DNA of 64,000 nt, from positions 124,001 through 188,000 of the forward strand of contig NZ_FMCS01000001.1 of the NCBI RefSeq assembly GCF_900091435.1. Reading direction: 5' to 3'. Positions 22,280 to 31,958 of this stretch are shown here, piece after piece; position 1 is the stretch's first letter, and each line of letters opens with the position of its first letter. A program made the translations under genes and the position numbers. The notes under the pieces were generated by a model. It was not told the DNA's origin and did not search any database. It saw nothing but the letters and a program-made list of their open reading frames with translations. Origin of the DNA: Micromonospora chaiyaphumensis (GTDB lineage: Bacteria > Actinomycetota > Actinomycetes > Mycobacteriales > Micromonosporaceae).

Positions 22280-22735
22280 TCAACCGCTCCGGGTGTGGAG
22301 GCTCCGCGCCAGGGTGGGGATCATCACCGCCGCAGGGACGAGGTGCAGCCCGAGGAGGGCGGTCGTGGTGGCGGTGTCTCCCCCCGCAAGGAGGGGCGGG
22401 ACCAGCGAGATCGCGGTCAGCGACACCGCCGTCCACACGAAGCGCTGGGCGGGGCGCGCGCTCCACCGCAGCAGAGCCGCGGCGATGACGACGCCCACGA
22501 CCGAGAAGAAGCCGGTCACCACGGCGAACCCGGGCAACGGGATCGTCTCGCCGCGATCGGGGATCTCGAAGTCGACGCCGGCGGCCCGGGCAAGCGCGGC
22601 GGCGAGGGTCGTGACCACCATCGCCGCGAGCGTGGCGACGACGCCGGTGCCGGCGAGCCCGCGGAGTCGGCGGCTCTGGCCGGTCCGGCCCACCGCCGGG
22701 CTCGCGACGACCCCGGTGTCATTCATGCTGTCCAT
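22280..22735 (-). CDS. DUF6069-type four-helix membrane protein
   Basis: A 151-residue integral membrane protein with four hydrophobic segments (about residues 28-50, 68-90, 100-120 and 125-145) and a conserved-looking loop after helix 1 (ARAAGVDFEIPDRGETIPLPGFAVV in parts). It matches the actinobacterial DUF6069 pattern. It starts 13 bp after the ECF sigma gene in the same operon, so it may be the sigma factor's target or a membrane modulator. Confidence 0.75.
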   Translation of the reverse strand: MDSMNDTGVVASPAVGRTGQSRRLRGLAGTGVVATLAAMVVTTLAAALARAAGVDFEIPDRGETIPLPGFAVVTGFFSVVGVVIAAALLRWSARPAQRFVWTAVSLTAISLVPPLLAGGDTATTTALLGLHLVPAAVMIPTLARSLHTRSG

Positions 22736-22748
22736 GTCGTTCCCTCCG

Positions 22749-23771
22749 TCATCGGGTGCCGGGCCGGTGGAACTGCTCCGTGCCGTCCGCCGGTAGGCGC
22801 TCCGGCAGCCCGAGCCGCGGGAACTGGTCGTCGTGGAAGATGGTGATCTCCGTGATCGCCCCGCCGGTGACGCGCAGGACGTCGATCGTCAGCGGCAGGT
22901 ACGCGTTCTCCCGCTCCCGCCAGTGGTAGAAGGCGACGGCGGGCTGCCGGTTCACCGAGGTGGGCACGGCGTGCAGGCCCGTCATTTGGTCGAAGCCGTC
23001 CTCGATCCAGCTGTTCACCACCGCGTCGCGCCCGACGTCGAGGCCCGGCGTGGGCGGCATCGAGCAGCGGACGTCGTCACGCAGCATCGCGGCGAGCCGG
23101 TCGATGTCCGTGGCCACGCTGGCGTCGGTGAAGCGGCGCACCAGGTCGCGCGTCCCGGCGTCCATCTCCTCGCCGGTCCAGTCCTGCCGCTCGGCCGGCA
23201 GGTGCTCCCGCATACCGGCGCGGGCCCGCTGCAGCGCGCTGTTCACGGAGTTGACGGAGTCCCCGAGGAGCTCCGCGACGTCCTTCGCCGGCCAGCCGAG
23301 CACGTCCCGCAGGATCAGCACGGCCCGTGGGCGCGGCGCGAGGTGCTGGACCGCGACCAGGTACGCCAGCTCGATCGTCTCCCGCGCGACGGCGACGGTC
23401 TCCGGCTCGTCCGCGCCGCCCGCGCGCAGCTCGTCGAGCAGCCGGTCCGGGTAGGGCTGCAGCCACCGCACCTCGCCGCCGGTCGCCGGTTCCGGCCGGC
23501 ACCTGGCGAGCAGGTCCAGGCAGGCGTTGGTGGCGATCCGGTACAGCCAGGCCCGGAACGTCGACCGCCCCTCGAAGGTCTCCCGCCGCCGCCAGGCACG
23601 GAGGAACGTCTCCTGCACCGTGTCCTCGGCGTCCTCGAAGGACCCGAGCATCCGGTAGCAGTGCACGTGCAGCTCCCGCCGGTGCCGCTGCGCCATTCCC
23701 GAGAACGTCGACTCGTCGACCTCGCCCAGACCGCTCACGCCCAGTTCCTTCAGCCGCGTGCCCGCACTCAT
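22749..23771 (-). CDS. ECF sigma factor with C-terminal SnoaL-like domain (SigG/SigX5 type)
   Basis: A 340-residue ECF sigma factor. Region 2 is near residues 25-90 (HVHCYRMLGSFEDAEDTVQE...FRAWLYRIATNACLDLLA). Region 4 is near 135-190 (LAPRPRAVLILRDVLGWPAKDVAELL...NSALQRARAGM). About 130 extra residues at the C-terminus have a SnoaL/NTF2-like fold (DIDRLAAMLRDDVRCSMPPTPG...). Such fused domains act in cis in place of an anti-sigma factor. ATG 23771 has GGAAGG upstream. It is cotranscribed with the DUF6069 membrane protein. Confidence 0.88.
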   Translation of the reverse strand: MSAGTRLKELGVSGLGEVDESTFSGMAQRHRRELHVHCYRMLGSFEDAEDTVQETFLRAWRRRETFEGRSTFRAWLYRIATNACLDLLARCRPEPATGGEVRWLQPYPDRLLDELRAGGADEPETVAVARETIELAYLVAVQHLAPRPRAVLILRDVLGWPAKDVAELLGDSVNSVNSALQRARAGMREHLPAERQDWTGEEMDAGTRDLVRRFTDASVATDIDRLAAMLRDDVRCSMPPTPGLDVGRDAVVNSWIEDGFDQMTGLHAVPTSVNRQPAVAFYHWRERENAYLPLTIDVLRVTGGAITEITIFHDDQFPRLGLPERLPADGTEQFHRPGTR

Positions 23772-23855
23772 CACGTCATCCTTCCGTCTCGTCGTGTCCT
23801 GTCGTAGGTGTGACGGGTGCGGGCGCGACAACTCATCACCGGGGCCCGGTCGGCC

Positions 23856-25394
<1,539 letters not shown>

Positions 25395-25448
25395 TCAATC
25401 GCCCGGCCGTGACGGGATGGGGAGCACCCACAGCGATACAGCGTTCAT
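25395..25448 (-). CDS. Leader peptide MNAVSLWVLPIPSRPGD upstream of rox
   Basis: A 17-codon ORF (ATG to TGA, codons in the genome's usual style) with one of the best Shine-Dalgarno sequences in the window (GAGGAGGTGAG, 4 bases before the ATG). It ends 54 bp before rox and is followed by a hairpin. The strong ribosome-binding site shows it is likely translated. It may couple or attenuate rox expression, or encode a small peptide of its own. Confidence 0.6.
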   Translation of the reverse strand: MNAVSLWVLPIPSRPGD

Positions 25449-25660
25449 GGGTCTCACCTCCTCGGGCGGCGTCACGGGCACCTGCAAGCTACAAGCCTGG
25501 GCATCACCCGTCCAGCTCTTTCCTCGCGCTGCCCATCCGACCTGATTTCCGGATTACCGGTAACACCAATCCGTTTATCGGGACGGACAAAGGGGGCAAA
25601 CCAGGGATGCACCATAATGACAGTTCGTGTGCGTAAGCAATTACGCTGTTGTAATCGGCG
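25449..25660. other. Intergenic region between rox leader and HNH gene
   Basis: About 210 bp with lower GC than its surroundings from 25540 on. It contains a 10-bp palindrome TTACCGGTAA (25554-25563). It must hold the rox promoter (minus strand); no clear -35/-10 pair is seen. I looked for the rifamycin-associated inverted repeat described upstream of rox genes and found only a GGCTTG half on the minus strand near 25495. Confidence 0.4.
25631..25646 (-). terminator. Possible weak terminator after the HNH gene
   Basis: GCGTAA-GCAA-TTACGC forms a perfect 6-bp hairpin 15 bp downstream of the HNH gene stop (minus strand). The stem is short and no T-run follows, so confidence is low. Confidence 0.3.
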
Positions 25661-26119
25661 CTACGAGTGGTAGCCGGCCCTCGCTTCGGCGACCTCAGCG
25701 GCGCGGCGCTCCCGCCACCGCCGCTGCGCCTCGCTGTTGCAGCGCCGACACACCTTCCGGAGCCGGCCGGTGGCGGGGTCCAGCTCCCGGTCGTGCCCGT
25801 TGCGGCACTGCGGCCGCTGCCTGCGCTGCCGGCAGTTCTCGGCGTGGCTGAGCTGGCGGAGGTGGGTCGGCTCGATGCAGTCCGGGGCATCGCACACGTG
25901 CTGCACGGCGAGGTCCGGCTGGTAGTCGCCGACGAACACGGCGTAGGCGGCGACATGGGCCCACGCCCGCCCGGCGACCTTCTGGTGGACTCCGCGCCGG
26001 CTGCCGTAGCCGCGCACGATCAGGCAGCCGGTCGGCAACCGTTCCGACCGCGCGAGCAGGTACGCCTTCAGGGATTCCTCATCGAAATGCCGGGAGAGGC
26101 CGGTCACCTGCGACAGCAC
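25661..26119 (-). CDS. HNH endonuclease-like protein
   Basis: About 152 residues. A central HNH-type nuclease core is present: VHQKVAGRAWAHVAAYAVFVG, then VQHVCDAPDCIEPTHLRQLSHAENCRQR in order (near residues 50-105). The cysteine pattern and the P-x-HL element fit phage-type HNH proteins. It is followed by a second cysteine set (CRNGHD...CRRCNSEAQRRWRERR) that may bind zinc and DNA. GTG 26119 is used; GTG 26107 is possible and neither has a strong Shine-Dalgarno. It is isolated, without phage neighbours, so it may be a domesticated homing-type or phage-derived nuclease. Confidence 0.75.
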   Translation of the reverse strand: MLSQVTGLSRHFDEESLKAYLLARSERLPTGCLIVRGYGSRRGVHQKVAGRAWAHVAAYAVFVGDYQPDLAVQHVCDAPDCIEPTHLRQLSHAENCRQRRQRPQCRNGHDRELDPATGRLRKVCRRCNSEAQRRWRERRAAEVAEARAGYHS

Positions 26120-26166
26120 CGCCCGAGCATAGGAAGGGGCACCGACGGGCCGGCGGCCACGGGGGT

Positions 26167-26646
26167 TCACTGGCCCAGGCGGCAGTGGGGGAGTGCGCGG
26201 GACGGGGCGCGCCGGACCCGGGCGTCGTTCTCCGCGAGCGCCACGTCGAGGAATGCTCCGACGCCGACCTGGGTGGCGTCGGCGAGCCGGGCGATGAGCA
26301 GCAGCCGCTGCCGCAGTGACTCCGGCTCGCCACCGTGCGCCGGTCGCCGGCCGCCGGGGTACGGCGACGCCCCGCGCGGCCGGGTCGCCGGGGAGGTCGG
26401 TCCGCCGTCGTCGAGGTGGGCCGCCAGCAGCGGCCAGACGTCCTGGCCCTCCGGGTCGAGTTCCTCGACGAGGAGCGCGGCGGTGTCGCCGAGGACGTGG
26501 TGCGCCCACGGGTGGGGCAGCCGCGCCAGCCGGTCGACCGCGGCGTCGACCCCGGCCAGGTCCGACCCGTCGGCCGCCCGCACCCCGGCCACCACGGCGT
26601 TCCACAGCTCCTGTTCCGCCGGGGTCGGCGGGTGCCACATCGCCAT
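26167..26646 (-). CDS. Hypothetical helical protein
   Basis: About 159 residues from ATG 26646 (MAMWHPPTPAEQELWNAVVAG). Mostly helical, acidic and leucine-rich (LDRLARLPHPWAHHVLG-like and ALLVEELDPEGQDVWPLLAAHLDD segments), with no signal peptide, membrane helix or known motif. The frame is open to 26793, which would add a small hydrophobic stretch, but codon use there is poorer (ATT, CTA, AGA). I do not recognise the family. Confidence 0.55.
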   Translation of the reverse strand: MAMWHPPTPAEQELWNAVVAGVRAADGSDLAGVDAAVDRLARLPHPWAHHVLGDTAALLVEELDPEGQDVWPLLAAHLDDGGPTSPATRPRGASPYPGGRRPAHGGEPESLRQRLLLIARLADATQVGVGAFLDVALAENDARVRRAPSRALPHCRLGQ

Positions 26647-27214
26647 CTTCGCTCCGCTTCTGACCTGCGAGGGGCCAGGCGTCGTGAGTTCGGGGCGGCC
26701 GGTGCGCCGCCCGGGTCGGGGGTGGCCGGCACGGGCCCGTAGGAGGGCGAGACCCGTGCCGGCCGCGGTGATCACCCCAATCACCGCCTTCACGCCGCCG
26801 CGGGCGGCCGGCCCGCGGTGACGTCGTCTCCGGTGGCGGGCGCACCCGGTCCGGGGTGCCCGCCAACGTCAGTCAAGTGTGCGACGGATTGAACAAGTTG
26901 TGGCGATTTGAATGTTCGTGTCGCACACGTTCACGTCCTCACCGTGGGTGGTTCGCGCTCCACCGTGGCGGGACGCGCCGGGGATGGGTTCGCCGTGTCC
27001 CGTCCGGTCGTACGCGAGCTCCGGTGAGACCGGTCGAACGACATGCGTGAAGCCACCGGCTGAGGCTATTGGGGAGCTTGTGGTTATTTGCCCAGATTCA
27101 GAGGTGAGGCGAGCGGCTTACCTTTCATCATTCGCATATCCGGAAAGGCAGGCATGGTCGCCCCAGACGGCGCAGAGATGCGTTGAGCGACGAAACAGGA
27201 TTAACGTCCACAAT
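26647..27214. other. Gene-poor region with lower GC
   Basis: About 570 bp without a convincing gene. The plus-strand frame open across 26912-27652 looks like a shadow. The stretch 27070-27210 is the most AT-rich of this region. It contains a tiny ORF with a possible ribosome-binding site (GGAAAGGCAGGC then ATG 27154, MVAPDGAEMR, stop 27186). A 9-bp inverted repeat is at 26877-26928. Function unknown; it could hold promoters of the flanking genes or a small RNA. Confidence 0.4.
26877..26928. repeat. Inverted repeat GTGTGCGAC / GTCGCACAC
   Basis: Perfect 9-bp arms at 26877-26885 and 26920-26928, separated by 34 bp of relatively AT-rich sequence in a non-coding stretch. Could be a regulatory site pair or hairpin foot. 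Confidence 0.4.
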
Positions 27215-27254
27215 GCTCCGCGAGCCACCCCCGCAGTGGGGTGGCTCGCGGAGC
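27215..27254 (-). terminator. Strong hairpin, terminator of the repeat-protein gene
   Basis: GCTCCGCGAGCCACCCC (27215-27231) and GGGGTGGCTCGCGGAGC (27238-27254) form a perfect 17-bp stem with a 6-base CGCAGT loop. It begins 7 bp downstream of the stop of the minus-strand gene at 27262. On that strand it is followed by ATTGTGGACGTTAATC, a weak T-containing tail. Probably a transcription terminator. Confidence 0.8.
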
Positions 27255-27261
27255 GGGTCGG

Positions 27262-27846
27262 TCAGGGCTGCGTCCGGTCGTCGATCTCGGTGCCGGACTC
27301 ACCGGGCCGGGCGCCGATCGCCTCCTCGGCGGCACGCCCGCCGGTGCTCTCGTCGCCCAGGCTGAGGCTGCTGCGCGGCAGCCCGGACAGCCCGGCCGGA
27401 TCCTGGATGTCGCCCTGCACACCCCGGTCGTCCTGGACGCGGTCGTCGATCTCGGTGCCGGACTCACCGGGCCGGGCGCCGATCGCCTCCTCGGCGGCAC
27501 GCCCGCCGGTGCTCTCGTCGCCCAGGCTCAGGCTGCTGCGCGGCAGCCCGGACAGCCCGGCCGGATCCTCGGTCGGCTGGTCCGGCCAGTCGGCGGTCTG
27601 CGCGCCCGCGCCGCCGGCGGACTCGCGCCGTCCGACGCCCTGCGCGTGGTAGGCGCCGGGCACGCCCGGGTCACCCGGATCGGCCAGGCTCGTGTCGACC
27701 GGCCGGGCGTCCGGATCGGCCAGCCCCGCGCGGCGCAACATGTCGACCAGCTCGTCGTGCGGCATGCGCTCGGTGTCCGTTATTCCGGCCCCGCGCGCGA
27801 TGGACCGCAGGGTGGTCAGGTCCTGATCTGCGAAGGTCTCGGCCAT
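27262..27846 (-). CDS. Unknown protein with SAP/Rho-N-like head and duplicated 43-residue C-terminal unit
   Basis: A 194-residue protein. Residues 1-45 (FADQDLTTLRSIARGAGITD...HDELVDMLRRAG) resemble a SAP or Rho N-terminal-like helical domain, which often binds nucleic acid. Residues 46-90 are a polar, proline- and glycine-rich linker. The rest is a 43-residue unit (starting DPAGLSGLPRSSLSLGDEST, ending GESGTEIDDR) present twice, separated by a 12-residue acidic linker. The DNA of the two units is almost identical. Likely a disordered, acidic tail. GGGAAGG precedes ATG 27846. Family not recognised. Confidence 0.7.
   Translation of the reverse strand: MAETFADQDLTTLRSIARGAGITDTERMPHDELVDMLRRAGLADPDARPVDTSLADPGDPGVPGAYHAQGVGRRESAGGAGAQTADWPDQPTEDPAGLSGLPRSSLSLGDESTGGRAAEEAIGARPGESGTEIDDRVQDDRGVQGDIQDPAGLSGLPRSSLSLGDESTGGRAAEEAIGARPGESGTEIDDRTQP
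27276..27569. repeat. Two near-identical 129-bp direct repeats inside the coding region
   Basis: Copies at 27276-27404 and 27441-27569 (offset 165 bp, a multiple of 3) differ at a single position that I can find (GCTGAGGCTG against GCTCAGGCTG), a synonymous or conservative change. Such identity indicates a recent in-frame tandem duplication, prone to expansion and loss. Confidence 0.9.
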
Positions 27847-27883
27847 GCCGGTGCCTTCCCGGCGCCCGAGAGAAGGAAACCTG

Positions 27884-29344
27884 TCAGGCCCGCGCGCCGC
27901 CCAGTCCCAGCAGCACGGCCAGGCCGAGCGCGCTGCGCGGGGCGTACGGCACCCGCCACAGTCCGCCGTGCGCCGCCGCGTACGCCTCGTCCCGCCACGG
28001 GTGGTCCTGGACCGGACCACCGCCGGTGCGCAGGTCGTGCACGAGCAGCGCGGCCATCAGCGTGTTGCTGGTGGCCGGCTCGAACACCTCGATGCCGAAC
28101 CGGTGCGCCCCGGCGTACGCGGCCGCGAGAGCGCGGTTGCGCAGCACCGAGCGGGTCCGGGTGGGCGGGGCCACGGTGAACGACACGGTGCTGCCGGCGT
28201 CCCGGGCCACCGCCGCCCGCCAGCGTTGCAGCCGCTTGGCCAGCGCGTAGTTCGGCCCCTGCTGCGGCACCAGGCTGTCGTTGATCCCCGGGTCGGCGCC
28301 CGGCGGGTAGTTGCGGTGCAGCAGCCGCCCGCCGGAGAGCAGCCGCAGTGACCGGCGCGCCAGGCCGCGGGCGGCGTACCCGCGTTCGGCGTGGGCGACG
28401 GCCTCGGCGGGCACCGCGTACACGTCGGTGGGGGTGGCCAGGAAGGCCAGCGCGGTGTCCGGCCGGCGCCGCCCCAGGTGGACAGTGAGCGCGTCGACCG
28501 CGGTGGCGACCCGGACGTTGGTCGCTCCGTCGGCGTACACGTAGTTGCCGAGCACGAGCCGGCCGTCCAGGCCGTCGAGCCAGCGGACCGCCTGCGGCAG
28601 TCGGTGCAGCAGGTCGGCGCCGGCGCCCGCGGCGAGAGCGGCCTCGTCGGTGCCGGGCGGCACCGGCAGGTGCAGCCGGCCGCCGTGCCGGTGGGCGACA
28701 CGCAGCAGGCGGCGCCAGATCTCCGGGCGGGGCAGGTCGACGGCGACCACGTCCCCGCCCCAGCGCAGCACGGACGGCAGCGGGCCCATCTCGGCGCCCG
28801 CACCGAGCACCACGAGCCGCAGGTCGCGCAGGTCCAACCAGTCCGGCTCGGCCTGCACGGCGCGGACGGCCTCCGCGCAGCTCGGCTCGATGACGCCCGC
28901 GTCGACCCAGGCGTCGAGGCGGCGGCGCAGGTCGTCGCCGCGCAGGCGCTGCCCGCGGTACGGGACGGACAGCTCGCGCTCCACCGGGCCGGCGCCGGTC
29001 ACCGTGGCCGTCTCCAGGGGCGGTTCCCCGTCGGGCAGCGCGCACGCCTCGTCCAGTGCCACCTCGGCGCCGTCGGCGGGCACGTAGCGCATCCGGGCGT
29101 GCAGGGCGGCGAGCCCGTCCCGGGCGACGGTGAGCGCGGCCTCCCGGGAGAGCAGGCCGGCCTCGACGAGCCGGCGGAAGTGGCCGACGTAGCCGTGCCG
29201 CCAGTCGGTCTCGTGTTCGGCCGCGCGGGCGCCGACCGGGTCCACCGCGCGCAGGGCGTCGGCGACCACCGCCCGCCCCAGCGCGGTCGTGCTGCGCCGG
29301 CCGTCGCCGGTCGCGGGGAACACCACCCCGGTCGGGCCGTCCAC
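27884..29344 (-). CDS. Uncharacterised 486-residue protein with central Rossmann-like motif
   Basis: The central part contains LRLVVLGAGAEMGPLPSVLRWGG-like sequence (near residues 180-200; GAGAEMGP glycine-rich loop), then VVAVDLPRPEIWRRLL with an acidic residue at the end of strand 2, typical of NAD(P) or SAM binding. The C-terminal half is rich in conserved-looking motifs (LVLGNYVYADGATNVRVA, LHRNYPPGADPGINDSLVPQ, FEPATSNTLMAALLVHDL). No signal peptide or membrane helix. The start is GTG 29344. It does not match any enzyme family I can name. It lies 37 bp upstream of the repeat-protein gene in the same direction, so the two may form an operon. Confidence 0.7.
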   Translation of the reverse strand: MDGPTGVVFPATGDGRRSTTALGRAVVADALRAVDPVGARAAEHETDWRHGYVGHFRRLVEAGLLSREAALTVARDGLAALHARMRYVPADGAEVALDEACALPDGEPPLETATVTGAGPVERELSVPYRGQRLRGDDLRRRLDAWVDAGVIEPSCAEAVRAVQAEPDWLDLRDLRLVVLGAGAEMGPLPSVLRWGGDVVAVDLPRPEIWRRLLRVAHRHGGRLHLPVPPGTDEAALAAGAGADLLHRLPQAVRWLDGLDGRLVLGNYVYADGATNVRVATAVDALTVHLGRRRPDTALAFLATPTDVYAVPAEAVAHAERGYAARGLARRSLRLLSGGRLLHRNYPPGADPGINDSLVPQQGPNYALAKRLQRWRAAVARDAGSTVSFTVAPPTRTRSVLRNRALAAAYAGAHRFGIEVFEPATSNTLMAALLVHDLRTGGGPVQDHPWRDEAYAAAHGGLWRVPYAPRSALGLAVLLGLGGARA

Positions 29345-29572
29345 GCCGCCACCTCCTGCTCGTTTCGGCCGCCGCCGGCCGTGGGCTCACTCTGCCGCAT
29401 CGGCCGCGCCGACGTCCGCCGAGGGCCGCCCGGCGGCCCGCTCAGGTCACGGCCCGCGCACGGATCGGTCACGACGGTCGCGCTTGGGTATCGGCTCGGC
29501 CACGACGGGATCCGCGGCGACGCCGGTCTGCGTCAATGACCATGACCCGTCCCCAGCCCCTCGGAGGAAGCC

Positions 29573-31051
29573 ATGGTCCACATCAGACGGTCGGCGTTGC
29601 TGCTGGTGGCGCTCGCCACCGCCCTGACGGTCAGCGCGTGCGGCTCCGACGGCGGCGGGCGGCGTAGCGACGCCGGCCCCGCGCCAGTCCGCCCGAACGG
29701 CGGCATCCCCTGGTCGGGCGACGAGACCCGGGCCTCGGACGACCCGCTGTCCACCTTCGCCGTCGACGTGGACACCGCCTCCTACGGGTACGCCCGCCGG
29801 CTCATCATGGACGGCCGGCTGCCGGAGCGCGGCACGGTCCGGCCGGAGGAGTTCGTCAACTCCTTCCGCCAGGACTATCCGCAGCCCGCCGGTGACGGCT
29901 TCGCCGTCCACGTCGACGGCGCCCGCCTGCCGCAGACCCACGAGGCCGGCGGCGACGAGCGGCTCGTGCGGATCGGCCTGCAAACCCGCGCCGAGGACGA
30001 GGAGCGCCGCCCCGACGCGGCGCTCACCTTCGTCATCGACGTCTCGGGGTCGATGGGTGAGCCCGGCCGGCTCGACCTGGTGCGCGATTCCCTGCACACG
30101 CTCGTGGATCAGCTGCGTCCCACCGACTCCATCGCCGTGGTCGAGTTCAGCAACCAGGCCCGGGTGGTCCGGGAGATGACGCCGGTCGCCGACGCCCGCA
30201 CGCTGCACTCGGCGATCGACTCGCTGCACACCCGGGACAGCACCAACCTGGAGGCCGGCCTGGTGCTCGGCTACCGGGTGGCCCGCGACGGCTTCCGCCC
30301 CGGCCGGACGAACCGGGTGATCGTGCTCTCCGACGGCCTCGCGAACACCGGCAGTACCGAGGCGGAACCGATCCTGCGCCGGGTGCGCGCCGAGGCGGAG
30401 AAGCAGATCGCCCTGCTCGGCGTGGGCGTCGGTAGCGACTACGGCGACGAGCTGATGGAGCAGCTGGCCGACCGGGGCGACGGCTTCGCCGTCTACGTCA
30501 GCGAGCGGGAGCAGGCCCGCGAGGTGTTCGTGCGGCAGCTGCCGGCGACGCTGAGCGTGCGGGCGCTGGACGCCAAGGTGCAGGTGAGCTTCGCGCCGCA
30601 GGCGGTGCGCTCCTACCGGCTGGTCGGTTACGACAACCGGGCGCTGGCCGACGGGGACTTCCGCGACGACCGGGTCGACGGCGGCGAGGTGGGTCCCGGG
30701 CACAGCGTCACGGCGCTGTACGCGGTCCGGCTCGCCGAGGGCGCCGCCCCGTCGGACCGGATCGCCCAGGTGCAGGTGCGCTGGACCGACCCGGCCGAGC
30801 GGACGCCGGCCGAGACGTACGGGTCGGTGACGGTCGCCGACGTGCAGGGAAGCTTCGCCACGGCGTCGCCGCGGTTGCGGGCCTGCTACGCGGCGGCCTG
30901 GTTCGCCGAGGCGCTGCGGGGTGCGGAGTCCGGCGGGCCGGTCGGGCTGGCCGACCTGGCGACCATCGCGGACGGGGCCGCCGCCGCCACCGAGGATCCC
31001 GAGGTGCGGGACCTGGCGCGGGTGATCCGCTCGGCCGACGAGCTGCGCTGA
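29573..31051 (+). CDS. VWA-domain lipoprotein (YfbK-like)
   Basis: A 492-residue lipoprotein. The signal peptide ends at a lipobox (LTVSAC, cysteine near residue 23). An N-terminal domain (TFAVDVDTASYGYARRLIMDG, PEEFVNSFRQDYP) is followed by a VWA domain (near 145-320) with a MIDAS motif DVSGSMG and a later STNLEAGL threonine. A C-terminal region (VQVSFAPQAVRSYRLVGYDNR; ATASPRLRACYAAAWFAEALRG) matches the DUF3520 end of YfbK proteins. Acts outside the membrane as a metal-dependent adhesion or assembly module. GGAGGAAG precedes the ATG. Confidence 0.88.
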   Translation: MVHIRRSALLLVALATALTVSACGSDGGGRRSDAGPAPVRPNGGIPWSGDETRASDDPLSTFAVDVDTASYGYARRLIMDGRLPERGTVRPEEFVNSFRQDYPQPAGDGFAVHVDGARLPQTHEAGGDERLVRIGLQTRAEDEERRPDAALTFVIDVSGSMGEPGRLDLVRDSLHTLVDQLRPTDSIAVVEFSNQARVVREMTPVADARTLHSAIDSLHTRDSTNLEAGLVLGYRVARDGFRPGRTNRVIVLSDGLANTGSTEAEPILRRVRAEAEKQIALLGVGVGSDYGDELMEQLADRGDGFAVYVSEREQAREVFVRQLPATLSVRALDAKVQVSFAPQAVRSYRLVGYDNRALADGDFRDDRVDGGEVGPGHSVTALYAVRLAEGAAPSDRIAQVQVRWTDPAERTPAETYGSVTVADVQGSFATASPRLRACYAAAWFAEALRGAESGGPVGLADLATIADGAAAATEDPEVRDLARVIRSADELR

Positions 31052-31057
31052 CCCGGC

Positions 31058-31093
31058 GCCGGCCGGCGCCCGGCAGGGGAGGTGCCGGCCGGC
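31058..31093. terminator. Possible bidirectional terminator
   Basis: GCCGGCCGGC occurs at 31058-31067 and again at 31084-31093. Being self-complementary, the two copies can form a 10-bp stem with a 16-base loop, between the convergent VWA gene and the TIGR04222 gene. No T-run; GC-only hairpins are common ends in this DNA. Confidence 0.4.
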
Positions 31094-31100
31094 CGTCGGG

Positions 31101-31919
31101 TCAACGGCGGGCGGGTTTCCGCTCGGGGGTAGGGCGGCCCCGCTCCGGGTCGACACCGACCTGGACGGCGAGGGCCGGGTCCACGGCGAGCAGCGGGCGC
31201 GGCCCGAACAGCGCCATCGCGGTGAGCAGCTGGTCGGTGCCGCGCTCGCGCCAGGCCGGCCGCCGCTGCGGATCCAGCTCGGCGTGCTCCCGGCGCTGGC
31301 GGCGCAGCAGGCGGCGGGCCGCCGCGCCGGTCTCCGGCACCTCGCACAGCCACCAGCCGCCGAGGGCGGTGGCCAGGCAGCACAGGAGCAGGCCCACCAC
31401 GGAGGCCGGCCCGCCCGCGTCCCGCCCCTCGACGGCGCTGTCCACCAGCCGGGTCACCCCGACCGCGGCGACCGCGAACAGCGGCAGGGTGCCCAGCGCG
31501 ACCCGCCGCCGCTGGGCCGGGGTGAGCAGCCAGCCGTCCCGGACGAGCCGGCCGACCAGCCGGCGCAGCGCCCGCCCGACGCCGGGGTCGGCGAGCACGG
31601 CGGCCCAGGTCTGCGGCCGGCGCAGCGCGGCGTGCAGGGCGCGGACCAGCGCGGCCGACCGGGGCGGCGGCGGGCCGTCCACCGACAGGGTGGCCAGCTC
31701 GCCGAGGCGTACGACGCCGGCGCGGTGCAGCGCGGCCACGGCCACCTGGAGGGCCAGCAGGGCCCGGTCGGTGAGGTAGGCCAGCTCGATCGTGTCCGGG
31801 GTGGCGCCCCGGGCCCGCCGGCCGGTCAGCTCCCGCGCCGCGAGGGCGACGGCGAGGGCCACGGCGACCGCCCCCAGGTAGTCGAGGAGGAAGAGCGGTC
31901 CGCTGACACCCCAGAGCAT
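31101..31919 (-). CDS. TIGR04222-domain membrane protein
   Basis: A 272-residue protein with an N-terminal transmembrane helix (residues 8-28), then IELAYLTDRALLALQVAVAALHRAGVV (near 44-70), the start of the TIGR04222 domain, and two adjacent hydrophobic helices near 140-160 and 172-192. The C-terminus is polar and basic. The role is unknown; TIGR04222 proteins in actinomycetes often have cysteine- or glycine-rich tails, missing here. Confidence 0.72.
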   Translation of the reverse strand: MLWGVSGPLFLLDYLGAVAVALAVALAARELTGRRARGATPDTIELAYLTDRALLALQVAVAALHRAGVVRLGELATLSVDGPPPPRSAALVRALHAALRRPQTWAAVLADPGVGRALRRLVGRLVRDGWLLTPAQRRRVALGTLPLFAVAAVGVTRLVDSAVEGRDAGGPASVVGLLLCCLATALGGWWLCEVPETGAAARRLLRRQRREHAELDPQRRPAWRERGTDQLLTAMALFGPRPLLAVDPALAVQVGVDPERGRPTPERKPARR

Positions 31920-31958
31920 GGCGACAAGTATGGCCCGGCCGCACCGGTGGCCCGGCGC

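Noticed and set aside
25449-25540. Rifamycin-associated element upstream of rox
   Set aside because: The expected palindrome GGGGCTTGCGGCAAG was not found; only a GGCTTG half-site followed by a non-complementary half is present near 25495.
27276-27569. CRISPR array
   Set aside because: There are only two long (129 bp) copies inside a reading frame; no short repeats with unique spacers and no cas genes.
26912-27652. 246-residue plus-strand ORF
   Set aside because: It crosses a perfect 17-bp terminator hairpin and runs antisense to the duplicated protein gene; no protein-like composition.
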